Assembly: GCA_021647365.1 (NCBI GenBank)
Contig: JAKIUW010000003.1
Coordinates: 62,001 to 126,000 of the forward strand
DNA: 64,000 nt
Direction: 5' to 3'
Source of the DNA: Cocleimonas sp.
GTDB taxonomy: Bacteria; Pseudomonadota; Gammaproteobacteria; Thiotrichales; Thiotrichaceae
The position numbers and the translations under genes were made by a program. Within the stretch, counting starts at the first letter, position 1. Each line of letters opens with the position of its first letter. The notes under the pieces were generated by a model that did no database searches, was not told where the DNA came from, and saw only the letters and a program-made list of their open reading frames with translations. Positions 8,373 through 16,927 of this stretch are shown piece by piece.

Positions 8373-10003
8373 TTGATGGTGGAAGCCTTCACTGTTCTGA
8401 CTTAGTTGTAAGTCGGGACCAATGGAGCCCGTTACAACTTTATAGTGTCTACCGCTTAATTCTTGCAGGCATATTACTGGTCTTTGGGCTTTCTGGTATG
8501 TCGACCCTATCATTGGGCATATTTGATAATTGGTTATTTACTCACGCAATTAATACTTATATTGGTATTACAGTTCTCGGTGTTTTTTTAGCGCACTTTC
8601 GCAAGCCTAGTTTTAACAAGCAGCTTTATCTTCACAGCGTCACCGATATTGTTTTTCTTTTAATTGTTGTTTATTCAAGTGGCGGGCTTAATTCTGGACT
8701 GGGGATTTTACTTTTACTCCCTGTCATCCTGCCGAGTATTTTCCGCCCTGGGCAAGGTGCATTATTGCTTTCCGCGATAACGGTTATTGCGCTACTTTCC
8801 ATCGAGCTTTATATGCAAAGCCTAGGCAAGAATACATCATTCGATATGTTCCATACGGGTGTGCTTTCATTTTTTATTATGGTTGTTTCATGGTTAGGAG
8901 GTAGCTGGTTTGAAAAGGCATCAAGAACCGCAGAACTAGCAACGCGCCGTGGCATTGATTTAGCCAATTTATCACAACTAAATCAATCGATATTAGATCA
9001 GCTTCAAACAGGTATTATTGTATTAGACCAAACAGGACATATTCGCCACCTTAATCCTACTGCATGGGATATGCTGGGTCAGCCAGAAGATTGGAGAAAC
9101 CAAACATTGCAGCAATTTGCACCTGAACTGCATTCGCACTTAAATTACTGGCTGGATAAGGTGGCTCCGAAAGTTGTTAGCTACGATATTAAACATTGGA
9201 AAACAACCGAATTCACCATGCGCATCTCTCAACTCGGCGTACAAAACCAAGGTGTTGTACTTATCTATTTAGATGACACAAGAATGCAGCGCGAGAAACA
9301 GCAGGATGTAAAGATGGCATCTTTAGGGCAATTAACCGCGAATATCGCGCATGAAATCCGTAATCCTTTAGGCGCCATCAGCCATGCTGCGCAATTGCTT
9401 TCTGAGTCTACTTTATTGGATAAAGCGGACGAACGCATGATTCAGATTATCCAATCGAATTCCAAGCGCATGAACGGTACGATTGAAAGTGTATTAAACC
9501 TCTCACGTAAAAGTAATCCAAAGCGTGAAAATATTCGACTTAAACTTTGGCTGAATGATTTCATTAATGATTTTGTGATTCAATCATCAATCGATAAAAA
9601 ACAGATTAATTTATTTATGGATGTGGCCGATGCCTCTATCCAATTTGACCCAACACATTTGCATCAAGTCATGTGGAACTTGTGCCGAAATGCAGAAAAA
9701 TATGCAAAAGATGATGTTAGTAAACTGCATATTGATATACAGGGCAGCCACCCCTCACATACCAAAGACATCATGTTGAATATTATTGATAATGGAAAGG
9801 GTGTCCCTGAAAAAAACATTGATCGATTGTTTGAACCATTCTTTACAACCTCAACAAAGGGTGATGAAGGCACAGGGCTTGGCTTATTTATGGCGCGAGA
9901 GCTGTGTTTAAGTAATGGCTGTTCGTTGGAGTATGTAAAATTACCCGCAGGTGGAAGTTGCTTTAGACTAATATTTTCACAAGCGAATTTAAGCAAAAAG
10001 TAG
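8339..10003 (+). CDS. pilS: Sensor histidine kinase PilS (start uncertain)
   Basis: Membrane sensor kinase for type IV pilus expression. About six membrane helices (about 35-190), a PAS-like segment (about 215-320), HisKA with the phosphorylated histidine in ANIAHEIRNPLGAISHA (about 338), and an HATPase with NIIDNGKGVP and GTGLGLFMARELC. It pairs with PilR directly downstream. The start is a problem: in this frame the only initiator upstream of the membrane part is a TTG at 8339 inside the previous gene, while a good AGGAG-ATG pair (ATG 8376) leads to a 9-codon frame that stops before the first helix. A frameshift near 8385-8405 is possible. Confidence 0.88.
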   Translation: MQSRTRRAGDIVDGGSLHCSDLVVSRDQWSPLQLYSVYRLILAGILLVFGLSGMSTLSLGIFDNWLFTHAINTYIGITVLGVFLAHFRKPSFNKQLYLHSVTDIVFLLIVVYSSGGLNSGLGILLLLPVILPSIFRPGQGALLLSAITVIALLSIELYMQSLGKNTSFDMFHTGVLSFFIMVVSWLGGSWFEKASRTAELATRRGIDLANLSQLNQSILDQLQTGIIVLDQTGHIRHLNPTAWDMLGQPEDWRNQTLQQFAPELHSHLNYWLDKVAPKVVSYDIKHWKTTEFTMRISQLGVQNQGVVLIYLDDTRMQREKQQDVKMASLGQLTANIAHEIRNPLGAISHAAQLLSESTLLDKADERMIQIIQSNSKRMNGTIESVLNLSRKSNPKRENIRLKLWLNDFINDFVIQSSIDKKQINLFMDVADASIQFDPTHLHQVMWNLCRNAEKYAKDDVSKLHIDIQGSHPSHTKDIMLNIIDNGKGVPEKNIDRLFEPFFTTSTKGDEGTGLGLFMARELCLSNGCSLEYVKLPAGGSCFRLIFSQANLSKK

Positions 10004-10057
10004 TAAAAATAATAAAAAATTAAGTTAAGAATAAATAAGAAGAAAGAGAGAATAAAA

Positions 10058-11434
10058 ATGACACAACGTGTTTTAGTAATTGATGATGAGCCTGATATCC
10101 GCGAGCTTTTAGAGCTAACGTTATTGCGCATGGGTTTAGATACTGCAACCGCAGGAACGGTAAAGGAAGGCCTGTTAGAAATTCAGAATTTCAAACCTGA
10201 TTTATGCCTTACCGATATGAAGCTACCTGATGGTACGGGCTTTGACATTGTGCGTTATATTCAACGAGAAGTGCCGCATATACCCGTGGCAGTTATCACC
10301 GCTTTTGGCAGTATGGAAGCAGCCGTTGAAGCACTTAAAGCAGGGGCTTATGACTTTGTATCTAAGCCTGTTGATTTAACCAAGCTACGCGACTTAGTAC
10401 ACACGGCACTAAAACTCTCTGAAAATAATGAAATGCCAGCAGCGGTTGTTGTACAAGATAATGTGGATAGCACAACGCCAATCATTGGCGAGTCACCTGC
10501 CATCGAAGTATTGAAAGTAACGATAGGAAAACTCGCACGAAGCCAAGCGCCTGTATTTATCCACGGAGAATCAGGCACAGGTAAAGAATTGGTAGCAAAA
10601 CAGATTCACGAACTCGGCCCTCGTTCAGCAGGTGCGTTTGTGCCTGTAAACTGTGGCGCAATCCCAGAGAGTTTAATGGAAAGTGAATTCTTCGGGCACA
10701 AAAAAGGAAGCTTTACAGGTGCGATAGAAGATAAAGAAGGTCTTTTTCAAGCTGCAAATCATGGCACATTATTCTTAGATGAAGTCGCGGATTTGCCACT
10801 GAGTATGCAAGTGAAACTCTTGCGCGTCATTCAAGAAAAAGCAGTAAAAGCCGTAGGCGGTGTAGAAGAAGTACCTACCGACTGCAGGATATTAAGTGCA
10901 ACACATAAGAACCTCGAAGAAGAAGTTGAAAATGGTAATTTCAGACAAGATTTATATTACCGCTTAAATGTTATAAAATTGGATGTGCCATCATTGCATG
11001 AGCGTGGTGACGATATTCTGTTGCTTGCAGAGTTCTTCCTTGAGCAAATTTCAGAACGCTGGGACCTTCCAAAAGCACAATTATCAGAACAATCTATTAA
11101 TGCGCTTTCTAATTATCCATTCCCGGGCAATGTGCGTGAATTAGAAAATATTCTGGAGCGTGCTTGTACGTTAGCCGATGGTGAGTTCATCGAGCCTGAT
11201 GATTTACAACTGCCAAAAGTAACGCCTGTCATTAAAAGCATGACACTGGATGCCACAATTTCTGAGCTGGTAAACCCTACTCCATCAGGTCTACCACTGG
11301 ATGAGAAAGGTGAAATACTGCAAGCACTCGACCAAACACGTTGGAATAGAACAGCAGCCGCAAAAGTGCTTGGCATGACATTCAGACAATTACGCTATCG
11401 TATAAAGAAATATGAGCTAGACCAAGCGCCTTAA
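10058..11434 (+). CDS. pilR: Sigma-54 response regulator PilR
   Basis: 458 residues of the NtrC family: receiver domain with phosphoacceptor Asp about 53 (CLTDMKLPDGTG), AAA+ domain with Walker A GESGTGKELVA (about 171-181), the sigma-54 contact loop GSFTGA, Walker B TLFLDEVADLP, and a Fis-type helix-turn-helix at the C-terminus (WNRTAAAKVLGMTFRQLRYRI). It activates sigma-54 promoters such as that of pilA when phosphorylated by PilS. A palindromic repeat follows its stop codon. Confidence 0.95.
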   Translation: MTQRVLVIDDEPDIRELLELTLLRMGLDTATAGTVKEGLLEIQNFKPDLCLTDMKLPDGTGFDIVRYIQREVPHIPVAVITAFGSMEAAVEALKAGAYDFVSKPVDLTKLRDLVHTALKLSENNEMPAAVVVQDNVDSTTPIIGESPAIEVLKVTIGKLARSQAPVFIHGESGTGKELVAKQIHELGPRSAGAFVPVNCGAIPESLMESEFFGHKKGSFTGAIEDKEGLFQAANHGTLFLDEVADLPLSMQVKLLRVIQEKAVKAVGGVEEVPTDCRILSATHKNLEEEVENGNFRQDLYYRLNVIKLDVPSLHERGDDILLLAEFFLEQISERWDLPKAQLSEQSINALSNYPFPGNVRELENILERACTLADGEFIEPDDLQLPKVTPVIKSMTLDATISELVNPTPSGLPLDEKGEILQALDQTRWNRTAAAKVLGMTFRQLRYRIKKYELDQAP

Positions 11435-11448
11435 ATACCATTTATTAC

Positions 11449-11516
11449 AAAGCACACCCCCCCACTTTTACATGATAGATTTATAACATCATGTAAAAGT
11501 GGGGGGGTGTGCTTTT
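11449..11516. repeat. GCACAC-type palindrome, copy 4 (two arms)
   Basis: Arms 11452-11474 and 11490-11512, both the CAC type, identical over 23 bases, around a 15-base centre. It starts 15 bases after the pilR stop and ends in a run of T, so it probably also terminates pilR transcription. Confidence 0.95.
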
Positions 11517-11640
11517 TTATAATATGTATAAAGTTATCACTATCAACGGTATTAATAAGGTGGTGTCTAATACTTAGCTGACAAAATGAACAATATTGAC
11601 TACTCTTACTACATATAGTTATGTGCTAAGGAGTAGCCAA

Positions 11641-13068
11641 ATGCCAGCTGATCATCGTTTAAAACCATCTCTTGTTCTCTCAACATTTTCCACCGTTTCA
11701 TTATTGTTTTTCACCACATCCGCACATTCTGCTGGATTTGCCTTAATTGAAAACTCAGCCTCAGGTATGGGCAAAGCCTTTGCTGGCGCCGCCGCAGTTG
11801 CTGAAGATGCTTCAACCGTTTGGTTTAACCCTGCAGGTATGACATACCTTGCTGAAAAGTTAAAAGGCAAATCACAGCTCACAAATGCTCTTCATATTGT
11901 ATCGGCTAAAACAGACTTTAAGGACAGAGGCTCTAGCTTGCCAGCCTCGTTAGGTGGAAGTGCTACTCCAGGTGATAAAGACATTAGTGGCAGAGTAACC
12001 TCACCTGTTCCTAACTTATATTATGTTCACCCAATCAACGATAAACTTCAATTTGGACTCGGGGTTAATGGTCCATTTGGATCAAAGACAGAATACGACG
12101 AAGACTGGGTTGGCCGCTACCAAGCAACGCTAACAGATATGAAAACGGTGAATTTTAATCCTTCACTCTCTTGGAAAGTCAACGATAAACTCAGTGTCGG
12201 CGGTGGCGTAAGCGCCCAATATATTACGGTAAAATTGGGTAGTTCTTTTGATAGTACAGGTGCTTGCTTAAAGTCAGCACTTTCACCACTTAAACCTGGT
12301 GAGACAGATAAAAGAGCTATGCTAGGAAAATGTGCCGCAGCATACCCAGCAGCTCAAGCCGCTAGAGTAGAAACAGATTCACAAGCGGTTGTTGAAGGTG
12401 ATGATTTTTCTTTGGGTTTTAACTTAGGTATGCTTTATCAACCCACAAAACAAACACGTATTGGTGTAAGTTATCGCTCAAAAGTTAAACATGATTTAGA
12501 AGGTGATGCGACCTATGATGTGGATGAAGCACTAAAAGATATCGCCGATGAATTCAATATTAAAGACTATACTAAAAAAACCATCAAAGCCTCCGTTGAA
12601 CTTCCTGACTCAGTTTCTCTATCATTAGCGCACAAAGTAAATAGCCGCTTAGAAATTTTAGGCGATGTTACTTGGACACAATGGAGCACCTTCCAAGAGC
12701 TTCATGTAAAAGACACTGCAGGAAATACCGTTTCTAAAGTGGATGAAAAATGGAAAGATGTAACGCGCGTATCATTAGGTGCAAACTATAAATACAACGA
12801 TAAACTAACATTACGTGCAGGCATTGCGCTTGATGAAGAGCCTATCCCATCAGCCAAATACCGCACACCTCGTATCCCAGGTAATGATCGTACTTGGGTT
12901 TCAGTAGGCGCAGGTTATAAGATCAATAAGAAGCTTCACCTTGATTTAGGCTATTCCCATCTATTTCTAAAAGAAACGCCTATTGATAACCCAGAAGGTT
13001 TTTCTGTTAGAGGTCTTTACGACAGCCATGTTGATATTCTCAGCGCCCAAGTAAACTATACATTTTAA
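11641..13068 (+). CDS. fadL: FadL/TodX family outer-membrane transporter
   Basis: 475 residues with a signal peptide ending SAHSAG. The mature N-terminus GFALIENSASGMGKAFAG with DASTVWFNPAGMT is the FadL plug signature (NPA motif), followed by a beta-barrel ending in aromatic F (VDILSAQVNYTF). FadL proteins let long-chain fatty acids or other hydrophobic molecules cross the outer membrane. I use ATG 11641 because AAGGAG lies 7 bases upstream; earlier in-frame codons have no ribosome site. It lies 23 bases before a VolA-like lipase, so imported fatty acids are probably released next door. Confidence 0.92.
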   Translation: MPADHRLKPSLVLSTFSTVSLLFFTTSAHSAGFALIENSASGMGKAFAGAAAVAEDASTVWFNPAGMTYLAEKLKGKSQLTNALHIVSAKTDFKDRGSSLPASLGGSATPGDKDISGRVTSPVPNLYYVHPINDKLQFGLGVNGPFGSKTEYDEDWVGRYQATLTDMKTVNFNPSLSWKVNDKLSVGGGVSAQYITVKLGSSFDSTGACLKSALSPLKPGETDKRAMLGKCAAAYPAAQAARVETDSQAVVEGDDFSLGFNLGMLYQPTKQTRIGVSYRSKVKHDLEGDATYDVDEALKDIADEFNIKDYTKKTIKASVELPDSVSLSLAHKVNSRLEILGDVTWTQWSTFQELHVKDTAGNTVSKVDEKWKDVTRVSLGANYKYNDKLTLRAGIALDEEPIPSAKYRTPRIPGNDRTWVSVGAGYKINKKLHLDLGYSHLFLKETPIDNPEGFSVRGLYDSHVDILSAQVNYTF

Positions 13069-13091
13069 GATCATTAATTAAGGAAAGAATA

Positions 13092-15182
13092 ATGAAACTA
13101 TTTAACACTTCATTTTTAACTATAGCGCTGCTATCAACACTCCTTACTGCTTGTGGTGGTGGCAAATCAAATTATGACTTTGATAATACAGACCATGAAG
13201 AGTCAGCCGCATTACCACATGGCCCTGTATTTGATCCTGCAGGTGGCAACATTCCTATGCCTAATGACTTGGCATTTAACTATGGTGCTGACGGTACAAT
13301 TAATATTCCTAATGACAAAAATGAAGACGGTATTCCTGACAACCCTGTGATTACAGCAATTAACGAGCTAGATGGCGCATCAACCAGTAACCCAATGATT
13401 GTTAATTTTGGGATGCCACTTGATCCAGCTTCTTTAGTGGTTGGAGACACCATTCGTATTTTTGAAGTGACAAGATCAGGCCCTGCCATCACAGGTGTTG
13501 TAAGAGAAGTTACAGCGGCAGAAATAATTGTAAAAGTGGTTGGCGAGAATGCTGACACCCTTGCCATCGTTCCATTTCCTCCTCTTAAAGAAAGCGCCAG
13601 CTACGAAGTTGTATTAACAACAGGCATAAAAGATACAGCCGGCAAACCCGCAGAAACATCATCTGTTTATAACATAGTTCGAAGTACCAGTGGCCCGCTT
13701 ACGGGGGCTTTTGCTCCTTTAGAACCCGTGCGACAACATATTAATAACCTTGAGCTAATTGCTCAAAGCCAAGGCGTTGATGTTGATACCATCGTACTAA
13801 GCTGGGCATTTGGCACACAATCTACAACTGCAATACTTAATGCAGTAGCAGCTGATGCAACAGCCAATACCCTCGTTATGGCACCAGTGCCTGTAGCACC
13901 GGGGGTAACTTTAAATACCAGCCATGTAGCACCTAGTAGCATAGACTATGCTGGCTTAGCCTTTACAGGAGCGGCTGATATTCATATTGGTACGCTTAAT
14001 GTGCCTTATTATCTTGAAGCACCAAGTGCCCAAAACCCAATCGCACCACTAACAGGTTATTGGAAAGGCGTAGGTGGTAGCTCGTTAACGCGTTACAACA
14101 CAACACCCATCGCAACACAAACATTGACCATTCCCGTAATGATGACAGTGCCAAATGCAAACTCAGGCAGAGTAAAACCTGCTGCAGGTTGGCCCATTGT
14201 TATGTATCAACACGGTATAACACGCTACCGTACCGATATGCTTATTTATGCCGACTCATTGGCTAAAGCAGGGTTTGCGCTTATCGCAATGGACTTACCT
14301 TTGCACGGCGTCCCTAAGTTTTTAGCTGATGGAAGCCCAAACCCATTTCATGCCGCGCACACACCATTCCCTACGGATGTAGAACCATCATTCGATGTTG
14401 ATTACATGAATAATGCAACACAGGCACCTGGTTCTGATGGAATCATCGATCCCTCTGGCAAGCATTATATAAATCTGCAAAGTCTATTAACTTCACGTGA
14501 CAACAATCGCCAAGGTGTTTCCAATTTACTAGTACTTCGCCGAAGTTTGGGTAGCATTGCTGATATTGACACTAGCAAAGTGAGCTTTATTGCTCATTCG
14601 CTTGGAGGCGTTGTCGGCGTGCCTTACCTTGGCGTTGAAGATAAAGTAACGCCAAGCGCGCTCATTACAACAGGCGCAAGCATCACCACTATCATTAAAG
14701 ATTCAGCAACGTTTGGCCCCATTGTAAAAGGTGGTTTTTTAGCAGACGACCCTACAAGAACAGAGGCTGTCTACATTGCATTTTTACAAGGTGCACAGTG
14801 GGTTCTTGATTCATCAGACCCTATTAACTTTGCCATGGATGCAGCAGCGACCCATCCCATTTATATGACAGAAATAATTGGTGATGGCGCAACGCACAGC
14901 TTTGATACAACGGTACCAAACTCAAGTACCGAAATGCTTGCAGCACTTTTACAAGCACAACCTGCATCAGCTGTAAGCAACCCCGTTGCCATAGGCGCAC
15001 CCAAAATTATTCGCTTTGTACAGGGTGATCACAGCTCAATACTCGACCCAACTGATGACGTACCTGCAGGTGTAACAAGTTACATAAACGTTTTTGAAGA
15101 GATGCATTCACAGGTTTCTTCCTTTATGACAAGCGGCGGAACGAAGGTGGATATTTCTGACTTTGGGATTATTTTGCCGTAA
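13092..15182 (+). CDS. VolA/Pla-1-like surface lipase lipoprotein
   Basis: 696 residues. A lipoprotein signal (lipobox LLTAC, followed by GGG) precedes a bacterial lipase N-terminal domain (FDPAGGNIPMPNDLAFNYG, then GVVREVTAAEIIV). The alpha/beta-hydrolase half contains the nucleophile elbow VSFIAHSLGGVVG (about 500), an upstream MYQHGITRYR oxyanion region, and a late QGDHSSIL likely to hold the catalytic histidine. In Vibrio cholerae VolA is a surface-exposed lysophospholipase encoded beside FadL; the same pairing here argues for phospholipid scavenging: hydrolysis at the surface, uptake through FadL. A perfect palindrome follows the stop. Confidence 0.87.
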   Translation: MKLFNTSFLTIALLSTLLTACGGGKSNYDFDNTDHEESAALPHGPVFDPAGGNIPMPNDLAFNYGADGTINIPNDKNEDGIPDNPVITAINELDGASTSNPMIVNFGMPLDPASLVVGDTIRIFEVTRSGPAITGVVREVTAAEIIVKVVGENADTLAIVPFPPLKESASYEVVLTTGIKDTAGKPAETSSVYNIVRSTSGPLTGAFAPLEPVRQHINNLELIAQSQGVDVDTIVLSWAFGTQSTTAILNAVAADATANTLVMAPVPVAPGVTLNTSHVAPSSIDYAGLAFTGAADIHIGTLNVPYYLEAPSAQNPIAPLTGYWKGVGGSSLTRYNTTPIATQTLTIPVMMTVPNANSGRVKPAAGWPIVMYQHGITRYRTDMLIYADSLAKAGFALIAMDLPLHGVPKFLADGSPNPFHAAHTPFPTDVEPSFDVDYMNNATQAPGSDGIIDPSGKHYINLQSLLTSRDNNRQGVSNLLVLRRSLGSIADIDTSKVSFIAHSLGGVVGVPYLGVEDKVTPSALITTGASITTIIKDSATFGPIVKGGFLADDPTRTEAVYIAFLQGAQWVLDSSDPINFAMDAAATHPIYMTEIIGDGATHSFDTTVPNSSTEMLAALLQAQPASAVSNPVAIGAPKIIRFVQGDHSSILDPTDDVPAGVTSYINVFEEMHSQVSSFMTSGGTKVDISDFGIILP

Positions 15183-15185
15183 TAA

Positions 15186-15238
15186 AAAAGCACACCCCCC
15201 TAGTTTTACATCATGTAAAACTAGGGGGGTGTGCTTTT
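15186..15238. repeat. GCACAC-type palindrome, copy 5 (perfect)
   Basis: A perfect 53-base palindrome: 26-base arms 15186-15211 and 15213-15238 around a single C. TAG type. It lies between convergent genes (lipase and thioredoxin-like protein), where it would serve as a bidirectional terminator. Confidence 0.97.
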
Positions 15239-15272
15239 AAGAATACTAGCTAAGCTTTAAAAGAATTTCTCA

Positions 15273-15848
15273 TTAAGCATACTCAGGCGCATTACCTTCT
15301 TTCCATTTGATATTACAACCCAGCGATGCTTTTTGTTGCTCTGGCGTTGGCTTGCCTGCGAGTAAAGCATCTGCCGCACTGATCATATCCGCGCCTGTCA
15401 CAGGGATGTCGGTATTAGGACGTGAATCATCAAACTGCCCGCGGTAATAAAGCTTATGGTCGGCATCAAACATAAAAAAATCTGGCGTACACGCCGCTTG
15501 ATATTGGTGAGCCACTTCTTGTGTTTCATCGAAAAGATAAGGAAAGGTGTAACCAAACTCTTTCACATCCTCAACCATTTTCTCAGGGCTATCATCAGGA
15601 TAATTTGCTACATCGTTAGCATTGATCGCTACAACGTTTAAGCCTTTTGCTTGATAGTCTTTAGCAAACTTTGTAAACGCTTCTTTCAGTAAAATAACGT
15701 AAGGACAATGATTGCAGATAAAAGCAACCAGTAAAGGTTTCCCCGCAAAATCAGATAACGACACTTGCTCGTTAGTCGCAGGATTAATTAATGAAAAATC
15801 AGGAGCGCTCGTTCCAAGCTCCAACATTGTAGAAGGGGTGCGTGCCAT
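15273..15848 (-). CDS. Thioredoxin/AhpC-TSA family protein
   Basis: 191 residues. Thioredoxin fold with APDFSLINPATNEQVSLSDF, then FICNHCPYVILLKEAF: a CNHC active site in place of the usual CxxC dithiol spacing of thioredoxin (CGPC). TPDFFMFD supplies the cis-Pro region. No signal peptide, so cytoplasmic. Probably a peroxiredoxin-like or resA-like thiol protein; the substrate cannot be inferred. Confidence 0.85.
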   Translation of the reverse strand: MARTPSTMLELGTSAPDFSLINPATNEQVSLSDFAGKPLLVAFICNHCPYVILLKEAFTKFAKDYQAKGLNVVAINANDVANYPDDSPEKMVEDVKEFGYTFPYLFDETQEVAHQYQAACTPDFFMFDADHKLYYRGQFDDSRPNTDIPVTGADMISAADALLAGKPTPEQQKASLGCNIKWKEGNAPEYA

Positions 15849-15904
15849 GCTGAATCCTTATGTAAAAATAATAAAGGCAGGAGTATAGCAAAAGCAGATT
15901 ATAA

Positions 15905-15930
15905 AAAGCACACCCCCCTAGTTTTACATG
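15905..15930 (+). repeat. GCACAC-type arm, left of the DUF4344 gene
   Basis: Exact 23-base TAG-type arm at 15908-15930, preceded by AAA. Its inverted partner is not adjacent but at 16899-16920, on the other side of the DUF4344 gene. Confidence 0.9.
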
Positions 15931-16018
15931 GGCTTATAATTTTTTGCTTTTTATATATTTATCGTATTTATTTGAGTGGAATCACTCCATAAGTGAACAA
16001 ATTATTTAGGCGGTATCT

Positions 16019-16825
16019 TTATTTGTTATCACCTTTTTGAGCCTTTAGTAGAGGTTTGAGTAATTTCATCCAGCTAAAATAGGCTTGTTCATATTCATCA
16101 ATGCAAAGGTCTGCTCTATCATCTGAAAACTTGGCATCCTTCTTAATATCAGCATATTTTTTAGGATCACTGCCGTAAACATAACAAACAGTGCGATAGT
16201 ATCGTTGCACATCAAGACTGTGTTCATCCCAAAAGTCTTCTTCTGCAAACTCTTTTACATCCTCACTTTCTAAATCAAATAAGTCAGCAGCTGTTAAAAC
16301 AACTTCTTGCCCATCTTCAAAATATTCAATTAGAAGCATTGTCGCCAAGGAGTCCGCCGCATCTTCCTCTTTGCCAACAACGGGCAGTTCATATCTATCA
16401 ATTAACGCATGGGCTACTTCATGCAATATTGTGTGCATAACAACATCCATCACGGCATCATTTAAAGATATGCCTGAGTTTGAGTACTTCACATCTATAA
16501 ATCGTTGCTTAATTTCCTGAATAAAATCATAAGGAATATAGATGCTTTTTTTACGACTATCATACGAAGGACCATCCTCGTCGCCATAAACTAATGCCAA
16601 AGGTTTTTTATCGATAGTTTTAAATATCTCCTCTAAAACTTCAGCAACTAACTCACTAACCTTCTCTTTGTTTAAGTCTGTGAGTATGGCTTTTTCTTTT
16701 TTAGATTTGGGCTTTTCATAAGTGACATTTATAAAATTATTACTTTTAGAATCTGCTAAAGCCATCATTGAATGAACACTAATGATTAGTAATAATATGG
16801 ATAGTTTGATTATATGGATAATCAT
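16019..16825 (-). CDS. DUF4344-type putative metallopeptidase, secreted
   Basis: 268 residues with a signal peptide ending MMALADS. The zinc motif HEVAH lies in VVMHTILHEVAHALIDRYELP, followed by KEEDAADSLATMLL, which may supply the downstream acidic ligand. This pattern matches the DUF4344 family of presumed periplasmic zinc peptidases; no substrate is known. The coding strand is AT-rich compared with its neighbours. It stands alone between two inverted repeat arms (15908-15930 and 16899-16920) and may have been carried with them. Confidence 0.8.
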   Translation of the reverse strand: MIIHIIKLSILLLIISVHSMMALADSKSNNFINVTYEKPKSKKEKAILTDLNKEKVSELVAEVLEEIFKTIDKKPLALVYGDEDGPSYDSRKKSIYIPYDFIQEIKQRFIDVKYSNSGISLNDAVMDVVMHTILHEVAHALIDRYELPVVGKEEDAADSLATMLLIEYFEDGQEVVLTAADLFDLESEDVKEFAEEDFWDEHSLDVQRYYRTVCYVYGSDPKKYADIKKDAKFSDDRADLCIDEYEQAYFSWMKLLKPLLKAQKGDNK

Positions 16826-16898
16826 ATTTTCCTTAGATATTTGTGAGCAAGGTTATGTGTTTCTAATATTATGAAATATTTACAACATAAATAATAGG

Positions 16899-16920
16899 CA
16901 TGTAAAACTAGGGGGGTGTG
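16899..16920 (-). repeat. GCACAC-type arm, right of the DUF4344 gene
   Basis: Reverse-oriented TAG-type arm matching 22 of 23 bases (last C is A). With the arm at 15908-15930 it brackets a unit of about 1 kb with one gene. Confidence 0.88.
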
Positions 16921-16927
16921 AATTATT

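Noticed and set aside
16066..16248. 60-residue frame inside the DUF4344 gene
   Set aside because: It is a shifted frame on the same strand without a start site, within a gene with clear zinc-protease motifs.
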